A DNA stretch of 64,000 nt from UBA7434 sp042090785. Lineage in GTDB: Bacteria > Pseudomonadota > Gammaproteobacteria > Pseudomonadales > UBA7434. Position 1 is the first letter of the stretch. Every line of letters begins with the position of its first letter. Below are positions 18,127 through 26,687 of this stretch, piece after piece. The notes below the pieces were generated by a model, which saw only the letters and a program-made list of their open reading frames with translations, did no database searches and was not told the DNA's origin. A program made the translations under genes and the position numbers. The stretch is taken from NCBI GenBank assembly GCA_042090785.1, contig JBELIP010000001.1, positions 384,773 through 448,772 on the forward strand. Direction: 5' to 3'.

Positions 18127-18711
18127 TCAAAATTTATAGCGGAACATTTCTATATCTTTTAGGTAGATTTGACGAATTATTTCCACCGAGTTTTTATTGT
18201 AAATGTCTCGGTAATGCGGCTTGTCAGTTTTAAGTAAATGAGGTAAATCATTGTCAGACTTTCCTATTTTTTTTAAAATCGCTTTTGCATCTTCCCTAAA
18301 ATTTTCAAAGCGAATGATTTTATTAAATTTTACTCTTTCTCTGCCATTATAAAACCATTTGTGTTGTGGCCAAAATAAACGATCGTCTTTATATAGCTCT
18401 GGCTGGGTCATTATTTCAGCTACAAAATCATTGAATGAAGATAAGTCATAGGGTGCAAGCGCTTCTTTATAGGCTTCGATGTTAAATTGTTTTGCAAGCA
18501 TGAAGCCGGAATACAGTCTATCCCATGGGTTTCTAATGGATATGAATGAGCTGTATTCACGCCAATATTTTTTTGGATAAAAATTTGGCTGTGCATGCCT
18601 ATCACCAGTTTGATTAAGTGTGTCGGTGTTGAATCCAAATAAGACTTCAATACTTGATCCGGCGCATCGGCATGGATGGATGTATATCACTTTTGACTCG
18701 TGGCAAATCAC
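18127..18711 (-). CDS. sulfotransferase family protein
   Basis: A 194-residue protein resembling the Sulfotransfer_2 group, which moves sulfate from PAPS to carbohydrates or other acceptors. The N-terminus has a strand and a PAPS 5'-phosphosulfate-loop-like motif (VIYIHPCRCAGSSIEVLFG, residues 8-26) where relatives have IPKTAGTS. A second element, FISIRNPWDRLYSGF, matches the 3'-phosphate-binding region. The Lys expected in the first loop is replaced by Arg-Cys, so activity is uncertain. The gene is AT-rich compared with its neighbours and stands alone between gcvP and a kinase gene, which suggests acquisition by transfer (inference). Confidence 0.7.
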   Translation of the reverse strand: MICHESKVIYIHPCRCAGSSIEVLFGFNTDTLNQTGDRHAQPNFYPKKYWREYSSFISIRNPWDRLYSGFMLAKQFNIEAYKEALAPYDLSSFNDFVAEIMTQPELYKDDRLFWPQHKWFYNGRERVKFNKIIRFENFREDAKAILKKIGKSDNDLPHLLKTDKPHYRDIYNKNSVEIIRQIYLKDIEMFRYKF

Positions 18712-18870
18712 TTTAATAGTCTCTTATTGTTTGTTTGTTTGATTGTTTTTAATAAAAGTAAAAGTGCTACTTATGACTTGGATAGATCATAGATAAAAAA
18801 AATTATGGAATCAACAATATAATTATGAATCTTTATAGGTAGGGCATGGTCAACTTTATTCATTAATGAC

Positions 18871-18906
18871 AATAAGGATACAGTAAAAAAATCTATCCTT
18901 ATTTAT
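18871..18906. other. hairpin in the divergent region upstream of the shikimate-kinase-like gene
   Basis: Arms AATAAGGATA and TATCCTTATT are exact inverted repeats around a 13-nt A-rich loop. The right part (18883-18900) is identical over 18 bp to 20025-20042, directly after the cytochrome gene. It could be a terminator remnant or the edge of a moved segment. Confidence 0.5.
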
Positions 18907-18934
18907 TTTATTAGACGGGATTCTTATTTCTGGT

Positions 18935-19441
18935 ATGAAAAAAACAAACATTGCACTTATCGGTATGCCCGGCGCGGGCAAAAGCACGGTGGGAAAATTA
19001 TTAGTTGAGCGGCTTGGCATGACATTTTGTGATACCGATCAGTTAATTGAAGCTACCCAGAAAAACTCTTTGCAAAGTATTCTTGATGCCAAAGGCTTTG
19101 AGCGCTTACGTGCCATTGAAGAGCAAACTATTTTAGACCATACGTTTAATAACGCGGTTATTGCTACTGGCGGTAGTGCTATTTATGGTGCCAAAGGCAT
19201 TGCCTATTTACAAAGTTGCGCGATGTTGTTTTATCTAGAAGCCTCTATTGAAACATTAACAAAGCGTATTAATAATTGGGGAAGTCGTGGCATTGCCTGT
19301 CCGCAGTCGCAAACTTTTGCTGGTTTGTTTGCCGAGCGAGTACCGCTGTACCAGCAATATGCTGATCATACTGTCGATACCGATAGCAGTGATGAGGCAC
19401 AAATAGCCGAGCGGATTATTCACTTATGGCAACATGGCTAA
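18935..19441 (+). CDS. shikimate kinase family protein
   Basis: A 168-residue P-loop kinase of the shikimate kinase fold. The Walker A GMPGAGKST (residues 10-18) and the DTDQLIE motif are followed by FERLRAIEEQ with the conserved substrate Arg. ATGGSAIYG replaces the usual GGG loop. A lid region with SRGIA and ERVPLYQQYADHTVD completes the fold. A housekeeping aroK usually sits beside aroB, so this stand-alone copy could be a paralogue with another small-molecule substrate. It is transcribed toward the cytochrome c gene, which begins 167 bp downstream. Confidence 0.78.
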   Translation: MKKTNIALIGMPGAGKSTVGKLLVERLGMTFCDTDQLIEATQKNSLQSILDAKGFERLRAIEEQTILDHTFNNAVIATGGSAIYGAKGIAYLQSCAMLFYLEASIETLTKRINNWGSRGIACPQSQTFAGLFAERVPLYQQYADHTVDTDSSDEAQIAERIIHLWQHG

Positions 19442-19607
19442 GCATGCCATTGATCCAGTAAGCCGTTATTTCCGTAAAAAAATTAGTGTTTGTGTAATTT
19501 CAGCAGAATTCAGGCTTCCCCCTCAAGTTTGAATCGTTATAATTGCCATCGCTAAAGACCCATGAGCAGGCGCTTGGCGGGTCATTTCTATTATTGAGGA
19601 TACCTTT

Positions 19608-20024
19608 GTGAAAAAATTGAAGATGATTGTTTGTGCAGTGGCCATGCTATCAGCCGCATTAACATCTGTAGTATTGCAAGCCGGATCGATTGAAGACGGG
19701 ATTATATCTCGCATTCAGGCTGTTGGTTCTGTCTGTATTGAAGGCGAAGATTGCGCCAAAGTGTTAACGGTAGCTGCCGCGGGTCCTCGTTCGGCTGAAG
19801 AGGTTTACAATAAAGGTTGTCTTGCTTGTCACGCTTCTGGCGCTGCTGGTGCTCCGAAGTTTCGTATCGCTGCTGATTGGACAGATCGTTTAGCTTCGGG
19901 TATGGATGCGCTTTATGCTAATGCGATTAATGGTAAGGGTGCTATGCCTGCTAGGGGTTTGTGTCCTAATTGTTCGGATGATGAGGTGAAGGCTGCTGTT
20001 GATTATATGATTGAAGGCCTTTAG
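19608..20024 (+). CDS. cytochrome c5 family protein
   Basis: A 138-residue periplasmic monoheme cytochrome c. It starts at GTG 19608 with a GAGGA ribosome site about 8 bp upstream. A signal peptide of about 25 residues ends at LQA. The heme site is Cys71-Leu-Ala-Cys74-His75, and the distal Met is in KGAMPARG. The pair LCPNCS near the end is the extra Cys pair characteristic of cytochrome c5. Between signal and heme domain is a short segment with two more cysteines (VCIEGEDC). It probably shuttles electrons in respiration; the partner is unknown. A strong terminator follows. Confidence 0.88.
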   Translation: MKKLKMIVCAVAMLSAALTSVVLQAGSIEDGIISRIQAVGSVCIEGEDCAKVLTVAAAGPRSAEEVYNKGCLACHASGAAGAPKFRIAADWTDRLASGMDALYANAINGKGAMPARGLCPNCSDDEVKAAVDYMIEGL

Positions 20025-20067
20025 GTAAAAAAATCTATCCTTTATTGTTTTGAGGGTGGAGTTGTTG

Positions 20068-20097
20068 AAACCCGATAACGTGAGTTATCGGGTTTTT
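20068..20097 (+). terminator. Rho-independent terminator of the cytochrome c5 gene
   Basis: Arms AACCCGATAAC and GTTATCGGGTT make a perfect 11-bp stem with a GTGA loop and a T6 tail. It differs from the glnA terminator arms and loop (12732-12757) at only two positions. Confidence 0.92.
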
Positions 20098-20100
20098 TAT

Positions 20101-20190
20101 TGGGTTGGGTTTAAGGTTGGGTTTACAGTCAAGGTCAACACCATCGGGCCACCCCCGACTATCTTTTGACTTTGAACCTAACCTTAATCA
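20101..20190. repeat. intergenic hairpin repeat, copy B
   Basis: GGGTT/GGTCAA-type units lead into the core CATCGGGCCACCCCCG (20142-20157), then TTTTGACTTTGAACC. Outer arms TTAAGGTT (20111-20118) and AACCTTAA (20180-20187) are exact inverses, and the inner arms pair imperfectly. The right arm overlaps the stop codon of rep (20184-20186). The same core occurs at 28657-28672. Confidence 0.8.
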
Positions 20191-22298
20191 AACAACCCAC
20201 GTAAACTATCAATAGTTTGCTGCGCTTTAGCCGCATTAGCAACGCCACCATCGCCGTCACTAAACCCTACTTTTTGAAGATCCTCAGACGGTAATTCAAG
20301 TAAAAACCGACTCGACTGACACTGTAACGTTTCGCCAAACTGCTTACGCTGTCTAGCCGATGTTAAAGTTAATGTCTGCTGAGCACGCGTAATCCCCACA
20401 TAAGCTAAGCGACGCTCTTCCTCAATATTGTCATCTTCAACGCTATTGCGATGCGGCAGAATCTCTTCTTCAAAACCCATAATAAAAACATGCGGAAACT
20501 CTAGCCCTTTCGACGCATGCAAAGTCATTATCTGTACTTTATCGTCAGCTTCTTCTTCCGATTGCTCGTCTAATAAATCACGTAATAATAGTTTCTTTAT
20601 GACTTCTTCTAGCGTGACATGCTCTTCGGCCTCGGCTTCACCGACTTCAGGGGCATTATCGTTAGTTTTAAGTAATTCTTTGTTCACTGAGTTCAATAAA
20701 AAGTAGACGTTTTCCATTCGTCTTTCGGCCACGACGGTGCTACTGCTGTTTTGATGCAGCCAACCTAAATAATCGACATCATCAACCATTTCGCGGACGG
20801 CTTTCATGGCAAAACCATTATCAACCTGACGTTGCAGGCCGCTAAACCAATCGCCAAGCTTGCGCAGCCTAGCAAAACTTGCTTCTGGCATGCGCTGCTG
20901 CAAACCTAGCTCATCAATAGCCTCAAATAAACTGCATTCACGCTCGGTAGCGTATTGACCTAATATCTCTAACGTACTGGTGCCAATTTTGCGCCGAGGG
21001 ACATTTACAATGCGCAAAAATGCTGAATCATCATTCGGGTTAACCAACACGCGCAGATAACACATAATGTCTTTGATTTCGCCGCGAGCAAAAAATGAGG
21101 TGCCACCATTTAAATGGTAGGGCACTTGCTTGGCTTGTAGCTTAAGTTCTAACAGCTTAGATTGGTGGTTACTTCTTACTAGAACGGCAAAATCTTTAAA
21201 GCGAGCGGCTTTTTGTAGCTTTTGCTCCAGAATTTGGTTGGCTATTCGCTCGGTCTCGGCATCTTCGTTGGCAACTTGAATAACTTGAATGCAGTCCCCT
21301 AAGCCTTTTTCACTCCATAATTTCTTATCATAAATATGTGGATTGTTATCAATTAACTGGTTGGCAGAGCGTAAAATACGGTTGGTGGAGCGATAGTTTT
21401 GCTCTAATTTAACGACCTTTAGGCCCTTAAAATCGGCTTCAAGTTGGACTAAATTCTCGGGATTGGCGCCGCGCCACGAGTAGATAGACTGGTCGTCATC
21501 GCCAACTACCGATAACTTACCGCTATCGCCCACAAGCATCTGAACAAGCCGATATTGGCTGATATTAGTGTCTTGATACTCGTCAACAAGCAGATAACGA
21601 ATCTTATTCTGCCAGCGCTGTAGGATTTTTTCATTGTTTTCAAATAGTTGAACAGGTAGCGTGATAAGGTCGTCAAAATCAACTGCGTTGTACGAAGTGA
21701 GTGCTTGCTCATAGCGCCGGAAAAGCTCTACAATCCTAGCTTCTTGAGGACTTTCTGCGGTGCCTTGAACAGTAGTAGGGGTTTGACAATCATTTTTCCA
21801 TTGAGAGATTTGCGATTGGCATAGGTCTACTAAATTAGCCGCTGCATCACTATGATCAAGAAGCAATTCTTTGAGTAAGGCCTTGGAGTCTTGGTCGTCA
21901 AAAATAGAAAAGCCAGGCTTACGACCTAAAGCACGAATTTCACGCTGGATAATTTTTAAGCCTAAGTGATGAAAGGTACAAACGGTTAAGCCTCGGCCAG
22001 AACTGCCAGGCAGAAGGCGGCCAACGCGCTGCTTCATTTCTCGTGCAGCTTTGTTAGTAAAGGTCACTGCGGCAATGTTGTGTGCTTTATAGCCACACTG
22101 CAATATGAGCCAAGCGATTTTACGAGTAATAACGCTGGTTTTGCCGCTGCCAGCACCCGCTAAGACCAGCAGTGGGCCGTCGATATAGCGAACAGCTTTT
22201 TTTTGCGCGGGGTTAAGGTTGCCAAGTACATTGGCGGCATCGGTATTGAGAGTATGAGTGTTGATGTGCGTTGGTCTACCTAAATCAAAAAAGTGAAT
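20184..22298 (-). CDS. rep: ATP-dependent DNA helicase Rep (start codon unresolved)
   Basis: A superfamily 1A 3'-5' helicase that supports replication past obstacles. The frame holds the Q motif LNPAQKKAV, Walker A GAGSGKTS, AAVTFTNKAAREMK, VDEYQDTN (Walker B), VVGDDDQSIYSWRGA, LEQNYRST, MTLHASKGLEFPHVFI and AYVGITRAQ. The C-terminus matches Rep rather than UvrD. The Q motif and Walker A lie upstream of the first ATG, GTG or TTG in frame (TTG at 22103), and the frame is open to a stop at 22302-22304. I give the frame limit, an ATT at 22298; ACG (22269-22271) or ATC (22263-22265) are other possible starts. From the TTG the protein would be 639 residues and lack its ATP site; E. coli Rep has 673. 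Confidence 0.9.
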   Translation of the reverse strand: MHFFDLGRPTHINTHTLNTDAANVLGNLNPAQKKAVRYIDGPLLVLAGAGSGKTSVITRKIAWLILQCGYKAHNIAAVTFTNKAAREMKQRVGRLLPGSSGRGLTVCTFHHLGLKIIQREIRALGRKPGFSIFDDQDSKALLKELLLDHSDAAANLVDLCQSQISQWKNDCQTPTTVQGTAESPQEARIVELFRRYEQALTSYNAVDFDDLITLPVQLFENNEKILQRWQNKIRYLLVDEYQDTNISQYRLVQMLVGDSGKLSVVGDDDQSIYSWRGANPENLVQLEADFKGLKVVKLEQNYRSTNRILRSANQLIDNNPHIYDKKLWSEKGLGDCIQVIQVANEDAETERIANQILEQKLQKAARFKDFAVLVRSNHQSKLLELKLQAKQVPYHLNGGTSFFARGEIKDIMCYLRVLVNPNDDSAFLRIVNVPRRKIGTSTLEILGQYATERECSLFEAIDELGLQQRMPEASFARLRKLGDWFSGLQRQVDNGFAMKAVREMVDDVDYLGWLHQNSSSTVVAERRMENVYFLLNSVNKELLKTNDNAPEVGEAEAEEHVTLEEVIKKLLLRDLLDEQSEEEADDKVQIMTLHASKGLEFPHVFIMGFEEEILPHRNSVEDDNIEEERRLAYVGITRAQQTLTLTSARQRKQFGETLQCQSSRFLLELPSEDLQKVGFSDGDGGVANAAKAQQTIDSLRGLFD

Positions 22299-22780
22299 AT
22301 TCTAATAGCAGTGAAAGCTCAATTAGGCGCAATTACAGCAAAAAATTGCGTTGTTTCGAACAATGATTTGGAACTAAAAATATAACAACGATCCAATAAA
22401 CTAACGCTGAAGTTTAGCTGAGCACAAGCCATAAAAACAACAGCGGTTCACAGAACCGTCAAGTCCGAAGGATAGTTTATCAGGCATTGGCGGTCGGCAG
22501 TGAGAAAGAAGCCGATTATTCGCTAGTTAACGCCTATTTAGCCCCTTAAATAGGCCTTAGGCAGCCAGAAAAAGTACCTAAAAAACAACCAAACTGTAAT
22601 GGCAGAAACCCGATTTTTGGCCTAGCCTTAATAGAGTGATTGGAACCCGTCGGCTAAATAAGTGCACAGTAATAAAAATGTTAGTGCTTTAGCTTGGGAA
22701 GGCAGTTAAGACAAGGCCTTACAACAGGAAGTTAACGATAAGTGAAAGTAACGCAGTAAGCGTTCATTGGAACACCCCAT
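22299..22780. other. divergent intergenic region between rep and the GGDEF-EAL gene
   Basis: No coding frame is apparent in these 482 bp. A perfect hairpin, arms GCCTATTTA (22532-22540) and TAAATAGGC (22547-22555) around GCCCCT, lies in the middle but has no T tract. A GGTTCACAGAACC stem-loop lies near 22444. I see no recognised riboswitch or small RNA signature. Confidence 0.5.
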
Positions 22781-24514
22781 ATGCAAAAACCGATAATCAG
22801 AGTTTTATTGATCAATGCGCATAGCGATCAATATGTAGAAATGGCTAAGTTGCTTGACGCCATTTCTGTGTCTGATTATGAAATGACTTGGTGTGCCGAT
22901 TATGCCTATGCGCTTGAGGCCATGTTAGCGCCGATTCATGATGTTATCTTACTTGATTATGAGCACGCTCCGGATGTATGCGAAGAGTTACTTCGCTCAG
23001 CCAGTGCTCATGGTTGCACAACCCCCATCTTATGTCTGACTGCTAAGGCCAACCTTAAACTTGATCGCGCTGCGATTAAAGCGGGTGCAGCCGATTATTT
23101 AGTCAAAGACCGTCTGGATGAAGATGTTATTGAGCGAACTATTCGCTACGCCATTGATCGCAAAAACGCCGAGACTGAGCTAGCTCGATTAGCTCATTAC
23201 GATGCGCTCACAGGCATTCCCAACCGCCTGTTATTTAATGACCGCTTAGATCGTGCTTTACAACGTGCTGATCGTGGCGACTCACCGTTTGCATTACTGT
23301 ATTTAGACCTTGATGGTTTCAAAGCCGTTAATGATGCTTATGGTCATGATATGGGTGATAAGCTGGTTCAAGGCATCGCCGAGCGACTAAGCCAGTGCAT
23401 TCGTCGAACCGATTCGGTAGCACGTATTGGTGGCGATGAATTTACCGTATTACTTGAAAAAACAACTTCTACCAATGACACGGTAATCATTGCGCAAAAA
23501 ATTATTGATGTTATTACCGAGCCATTTGATATTAATGGCCAGCAATTGCGTGTGGGTAGCAGTATTGGTATTGCGGTTTATCCTGAAGCAGGCCGTGATG
23601 CATCAACGTTAATTAAGCATGCTGATATGGCAATGTATGAAGCCAAGGCAATGCAGGGTTCTAATTACCGCTTTTTTACGGCCAAAATGAATAGCGAAGC
23701 GGTTGATCAAAGTCGCTTAGATTTAGAACTACGCGCAGCAATTAGCAATGATGAATTCTCTTTATTCTTTCAGCCGCGCGTCTCTTTGCGCACTGGAAAA
23801 ATTGTCGGTGTTGAAGCGCTGTTAAGATGGCACCATCCTGAACGTGGTGTTTTACTGCCAGGCGAATTTATTCAAACAGCCAAGCAATTAGGTTTGCTTG
23901 AGCCTATTGGCTATTGGGTGCTTAACCGCTTATGTCTTGATATTGCAAAAATGGATGAAATGAAAATTCCACCATTGCGCGTTTCATTGAATGTCGCACA
24001 CGACCAATTTATGGCGCCGAATTTTGTTAGCACGGTAGAATCTATTTTAAGCAGTATGAATGTTAATGCCTCACGTTTTGAATTTGAATTAGCTGAATCG
24101 GCAGTTGTTGCTAACTTAGATGATATTGCCGACGATATGATCTTGCTTGAAAAACAAGGTGTTCGTTTTGCCTTAGATGGTTTTGGTACGGGTTACTCTT
24201 CGTTACCTCAATTGCAAAAGTTACCTATTACGACATTAAAGCTCGACAAGAGCTATGTGCAAAAGGTAACAAGCGACCCTGATTGTGCCAGCATTGTTCG
24301 AGCAATGATTTATATGGCGCATGGCCTTGAGCTAACAGTGGTTGGTGAAGGTGTTGAGACAGAAGAGCAAAAAACATTTTTGGTTGAGAACCGCTGTGAC
24401 CATTTGCAAGGCTTTTTCTATAGTGAGCCATTATCGTTTACAGACTTTACCAAACTACTAAGCAGCGAAGGTGTGACTTCACGACGTTCTTATTTATCCG
24501 TCGTAGATAAATAG
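22781..24514 (+). CDS. receiver-like/GGDEF/EAL cyclic-di-GMP signalling protein
   Basis: A 577-residue cytosolic protein in three parts. Residues 5-130 are receiver-like, with DVILLDYEH in the phospho-acceptor region and AGAADYLVKDRLDE at the end. A GGDEF domain follows with an intact GGDEF at 217-221 and an inhibitory-site RxxD (RRTD) five residues before it. The EAL domain begins at about 330, with Glu345-Ala-Leu, NVAHDQF and LKLDKSYV, then GEGVET and QGFF. The usual DDFGTG motif is DGFGTG (Asp466, Gly467), so one metal-binding Asp is lost and phosphodiesterase activity is doubtful. It most likely makes, and possibly only senses or weakly degrades, c-di-GMP. Confidence 0.9.
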   Translation: MQKPIIRVLLINAHSDQYVEMAKLLDAISVSDYEMTWCADYAYALEAMLAPIHDVILLDYEHAPDVCEELLRSASAHGCTTPILCLTAKANLKLDRAAIKAGAADYLVKDRLDEDVIERTIRYAIDRKNAETELARLAHYDALTGIPNRLLFNDRLDRALQRADRGDSPFALLYLDLDGFKAVNDAYGHDMGDKLVQGIAERLSQCIRRTDSVARIGGDEFTVLLEKTTSTNDTVIIAQKIIDVITEPFDINGQQLRVGSSIGIAVYPEAGRDASTLIKHADMAMYEAKAMQGSNYRFFTAKMNSEAVDQSRLDLELRAAISNDEFSLFFQPRVSLRTGKIVGVEALLRWHHPERGVLLPGEFIQTAKQLGLLEPIGYWVLNRLCLDIAKMDEMKIPPLRVSLNVAHDQFMAPNFVSTVESILSSMNVNASRFEFELAESAVVANLDDIADDMILLEKQGVRFALDGFGTGYSSLPQLQKLPITTLKLDKSYVQKVTSDPDCASIVRAMIYMAHGLELTVVGEGVETEEQKTFLVENRCDHLQGFFYSEPLSFTDFTKLLSSEGVTSRRSYLSVVDK

Positions 24515-24593
24515 ATAGATATTCTTCACTTTCAATAGTCCTCCTAATATATTTTTCCTCTAAATATCGTTAAACCTCTTTCGGCATCAACCA

Positions 24594-26120
24594 CTATATT
24601 TTTTTATCCAACTGCCTATACGCAAGCGCCTCTTTTAAGTGAGATATTTGCACTTGAGATTGTTCTTTACTCAGTGTGCTATCAATATATTCTAAATCGG
24701 CAATCGTGCGACCAATTCTCAGTAGTCGATGAAACGCGCGAGCAGATAGACCGAGCTTTTCTATCGCCATGCTCAGCCATTCAATAGCATCTACTTTTAT
24801 CCAACCATCATCAATCAGTTCGCGTGAAGACAGTTGGGCATTAATTTTTTTACGGCTGTTAGCTTGTTGTTGCTGCGCTTTTAGTACGCGGTTACGAATA
24901 CAGCGACTCGTTTCATTAACTTGCGTTTTCTGCATCATCATATTTGCAGGTAAGCGATTAACACTAACATGTAAGTCTATTCTATCGAGCAGCGGCCCCG
25001 ACAATTTAGCACGATAACGCTGTATTTGGTTTGGCGAGCAGCTGCAGTTTTGTCGTGTGTCGCCAAAAAAACCGCAAGGGCAGGGATTCATTGCCGCGAC
25101 TAATTGAAATTCTGCTGGGTATTCCACCTGCTGAGTGGCGCGCGAAATAGTAATGCGACCAGACTCAATAGGCTCTCGCAGTACCTCCAACACTTTACGA
25201 TCAAACTCCGGTAGCTCATCTAAAAATAAAATACCTTTATGGGCGAGTGAAATTTCTCCTGCTTTAGGGTTGCTACCACCACCCACCATTGCAACCGCTG
25301 ATGCAGTATGGTGAGGGTTACGAAAAGGTCGCTGCCGCCACTCAGAAATAGTATTTTCTTTACCGACCAGTGAATTAATAGCTGCCACCTCAATTGCAGA
25401 CGCTTCACTTAACGGCGGTGAAATACTAATAAGCCTTGATGCCAGCATCGTTTTACCTGTGCCCGGTGGGCCAATAAAAATAAGGTTGTGGCCGCCGGCT
25501 GCAGCAATTTCTAACGCACGTTTAGCTTGTGGTTGCCCTGCAACATCAGACATATCAAAAGCGTTAGTTTGGTATTGCTTAGGTTTTTCTTTTGTCGTTA
25601 GTTCAAGTGGTTTGTTATTATTTAAATGTGCACAGACTTCCAGAATGTGATGCGCAACGATAGTTTTGGTTTGCAAGGGCAGTGCGGCTTCACTGCGATT
25701 AGCTGCTGGGACTAAGGACGTACGATTAGGGTCGGCAGCAATTAAGGCAGGAATTAATCCAGTGGCATAGCGCAACTCGCCAGAAAGTGACAGTTCGCCA
25801 ATAAATTCATATTGCGAGAGTTGTTCTTTAGATAGTTGATCTGAAGCTGCCAATATACCCAGTGCAATAGCAAGGTCGAATCGGCTACCTTCTTTGGGTA
25901 AATCGGCGGGCGCTAAATTGACGGTAATTCTTTTAGAAGGAAAATCAAAATGTGAGTTGATAATTGCGCTTCTCACTCTATCGCGACTTTCTCTTACTGC
26001 CGCCTCAGGTAAACCTACAATAGTGAAAGCGGGTAGGCCATTAGACAAGTGTATTTCTACGCTAACAAGCGGTGCATCGATGCCAAGATTGGCGCGTGAG
26101 TAAGTCAGTGCAAGAGCCAT
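24594..26120 (-). CDS. comM: YifB/ComM family Mg chelatase-like AAA+ ATPase
   Basis: A 508-residue AAA+ protein. In Vibrio and Haemophilus, ComM is a hexameric branch-migration helicase that integrates transforming DNA. An N-terminal Lon-like domain (MALALTYSRANLGIDAPLVSVE; GLPAFTIVGLPEAAVRESRDRVRSAI) precedes the AAA+ module with Walker A GPPGTGKTML and Walker B GILFLDELPEF. A Cys-rich NPCPCGFFGDTRQNCSC element follows. The C-terminal domain ends with LSARAFHRLLRIGRTIADL. Length is standard. Its neighbour is ubiK, as in Pseudomonas. Confidence 0.95.
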   Translation of the reverse strand: MALALTYSRANLGIDAPLVSVEIHLSNGLPAFTIVGLPEAAVRESRDRVRSAIINSHFDFPSKRITVNLAPADLPKEGSRFDLAIALGILAASDQLSKEQLSQYEFIGELSLSGELRYATGLIPALIAADPNRTSLVPAANRSEAALPLQTKTIVAHHILEVCAHLNNNKPLELTTKEKPKQYQTNAFDMSDVAGQPQAKRALEIAAAGGHNLIFIGPPGTGKTMLASRLISISPPLSEASAIEVAAINSLVGKENTISEWRQRPFRNPHHTASAVAMVGGGSNPKAGEISLAHKGILFLDELPEFDRKVLEVLREPIESGRITISRATQQVEYPAEFQLVAAMNPCPCGFFGDTRQNCSCSPNQIQRYRAKLSGPLLDRIDLHVSVNRLPANMMMQKTQVNETSRCIRNRVLKAQQQQANSRKKINAQLSSRELIDDGWIKVDAIEWLSMAIEKLGLSARAFHRLLRIGRTIADLEYIDSTLSKEQSQVQISHLKEALAYRQLDKKI

Positions 26121-26200
26121 AATTTTTCATCCTTGAAAAATAACATTGTTTAAAACTTCAAGCGCGCAAACCATCCATGGTTAACGCGAGTAAACGATGA

Positions 26201-26446
26201 TTAATCGTTTACGTTTTTAAGAGCATCGAGTTCAGCTTCAAGTGCAGCTGTTTTTTCTTGTAGTCTAGCCAATAAGGTAAGGTGGCGATCAAATTCTTCG
26301 CGAGTCACTAAATCAAGCTTGCTAAAACTAGCTTCGACCAAGGGACGCAAATTATCTTCAAACTCTGCGCGGACTTTGGCAGCGTTAGTAGGTAATAAAT
26401 TAGCGGCTTGTTTTAAAAAGTCACTGACGGCAAATTTTTCTGTCAT
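26201..26446 (-). CDS. ubiK: ubiquinone biosynthesis accessory factor UbiK (YqiC family)
   Basis: An 81-residue protein of the BMFP/YqiC family. The N-terminal half is amphipathic (FLKQAANLLPTNAAKVRAEFEDNLRPLVEASFSKL in the family pattern, residues 10-44). The C-terminal third is a heptad coiled coil (LARLQEKTAALEAELDAL). UbiK helps assemble the aerobic ubiquinone-synthesis complex with UbiJ in the cytosol or at the membrane. It lies between comM and glnK, an order shared with Pseudomonas. Confidence 0.88.
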   Translation of the reverse strand: MTEKFAVSDFLKQAANLLPTNAAKVRAEFEDNLRPLVEASFSKLDLVTREEFDRHLTLLARLQEKTAALEAELDALKNVND

Positions 26447-26687
26447 GGTATTAACTTCTTTATATCGGTACTAACTAATGGCTAGGTAATGGCTAATATA
26501 GTATTTCAATAACTATCAAAATGCACCATTGCATGGCAGCTTTCTTTTAAAACGCCATGTGTTTTCTACAAAACACAAATTACCCTCCCCAAAACACAGC
26601 AGTTTACTCTCAAAACAGTGTTATTGAGTGTGTTACCAAATACGCACTCAATGGTTCAAAGCTTGGCGCACCAAGCAAGGATTTTTG

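Noticed and set aside
22190..22240. Programmed -1 frameshift producing Rep from ATG 22240 through the A8-G run
   Set aside because: The resulting N-terminus (LTPRKKKAV) loses the conserved NPAQ of the Q motif, which is intact in the continuous rep frame; kept only as a formal alternative in the finding.
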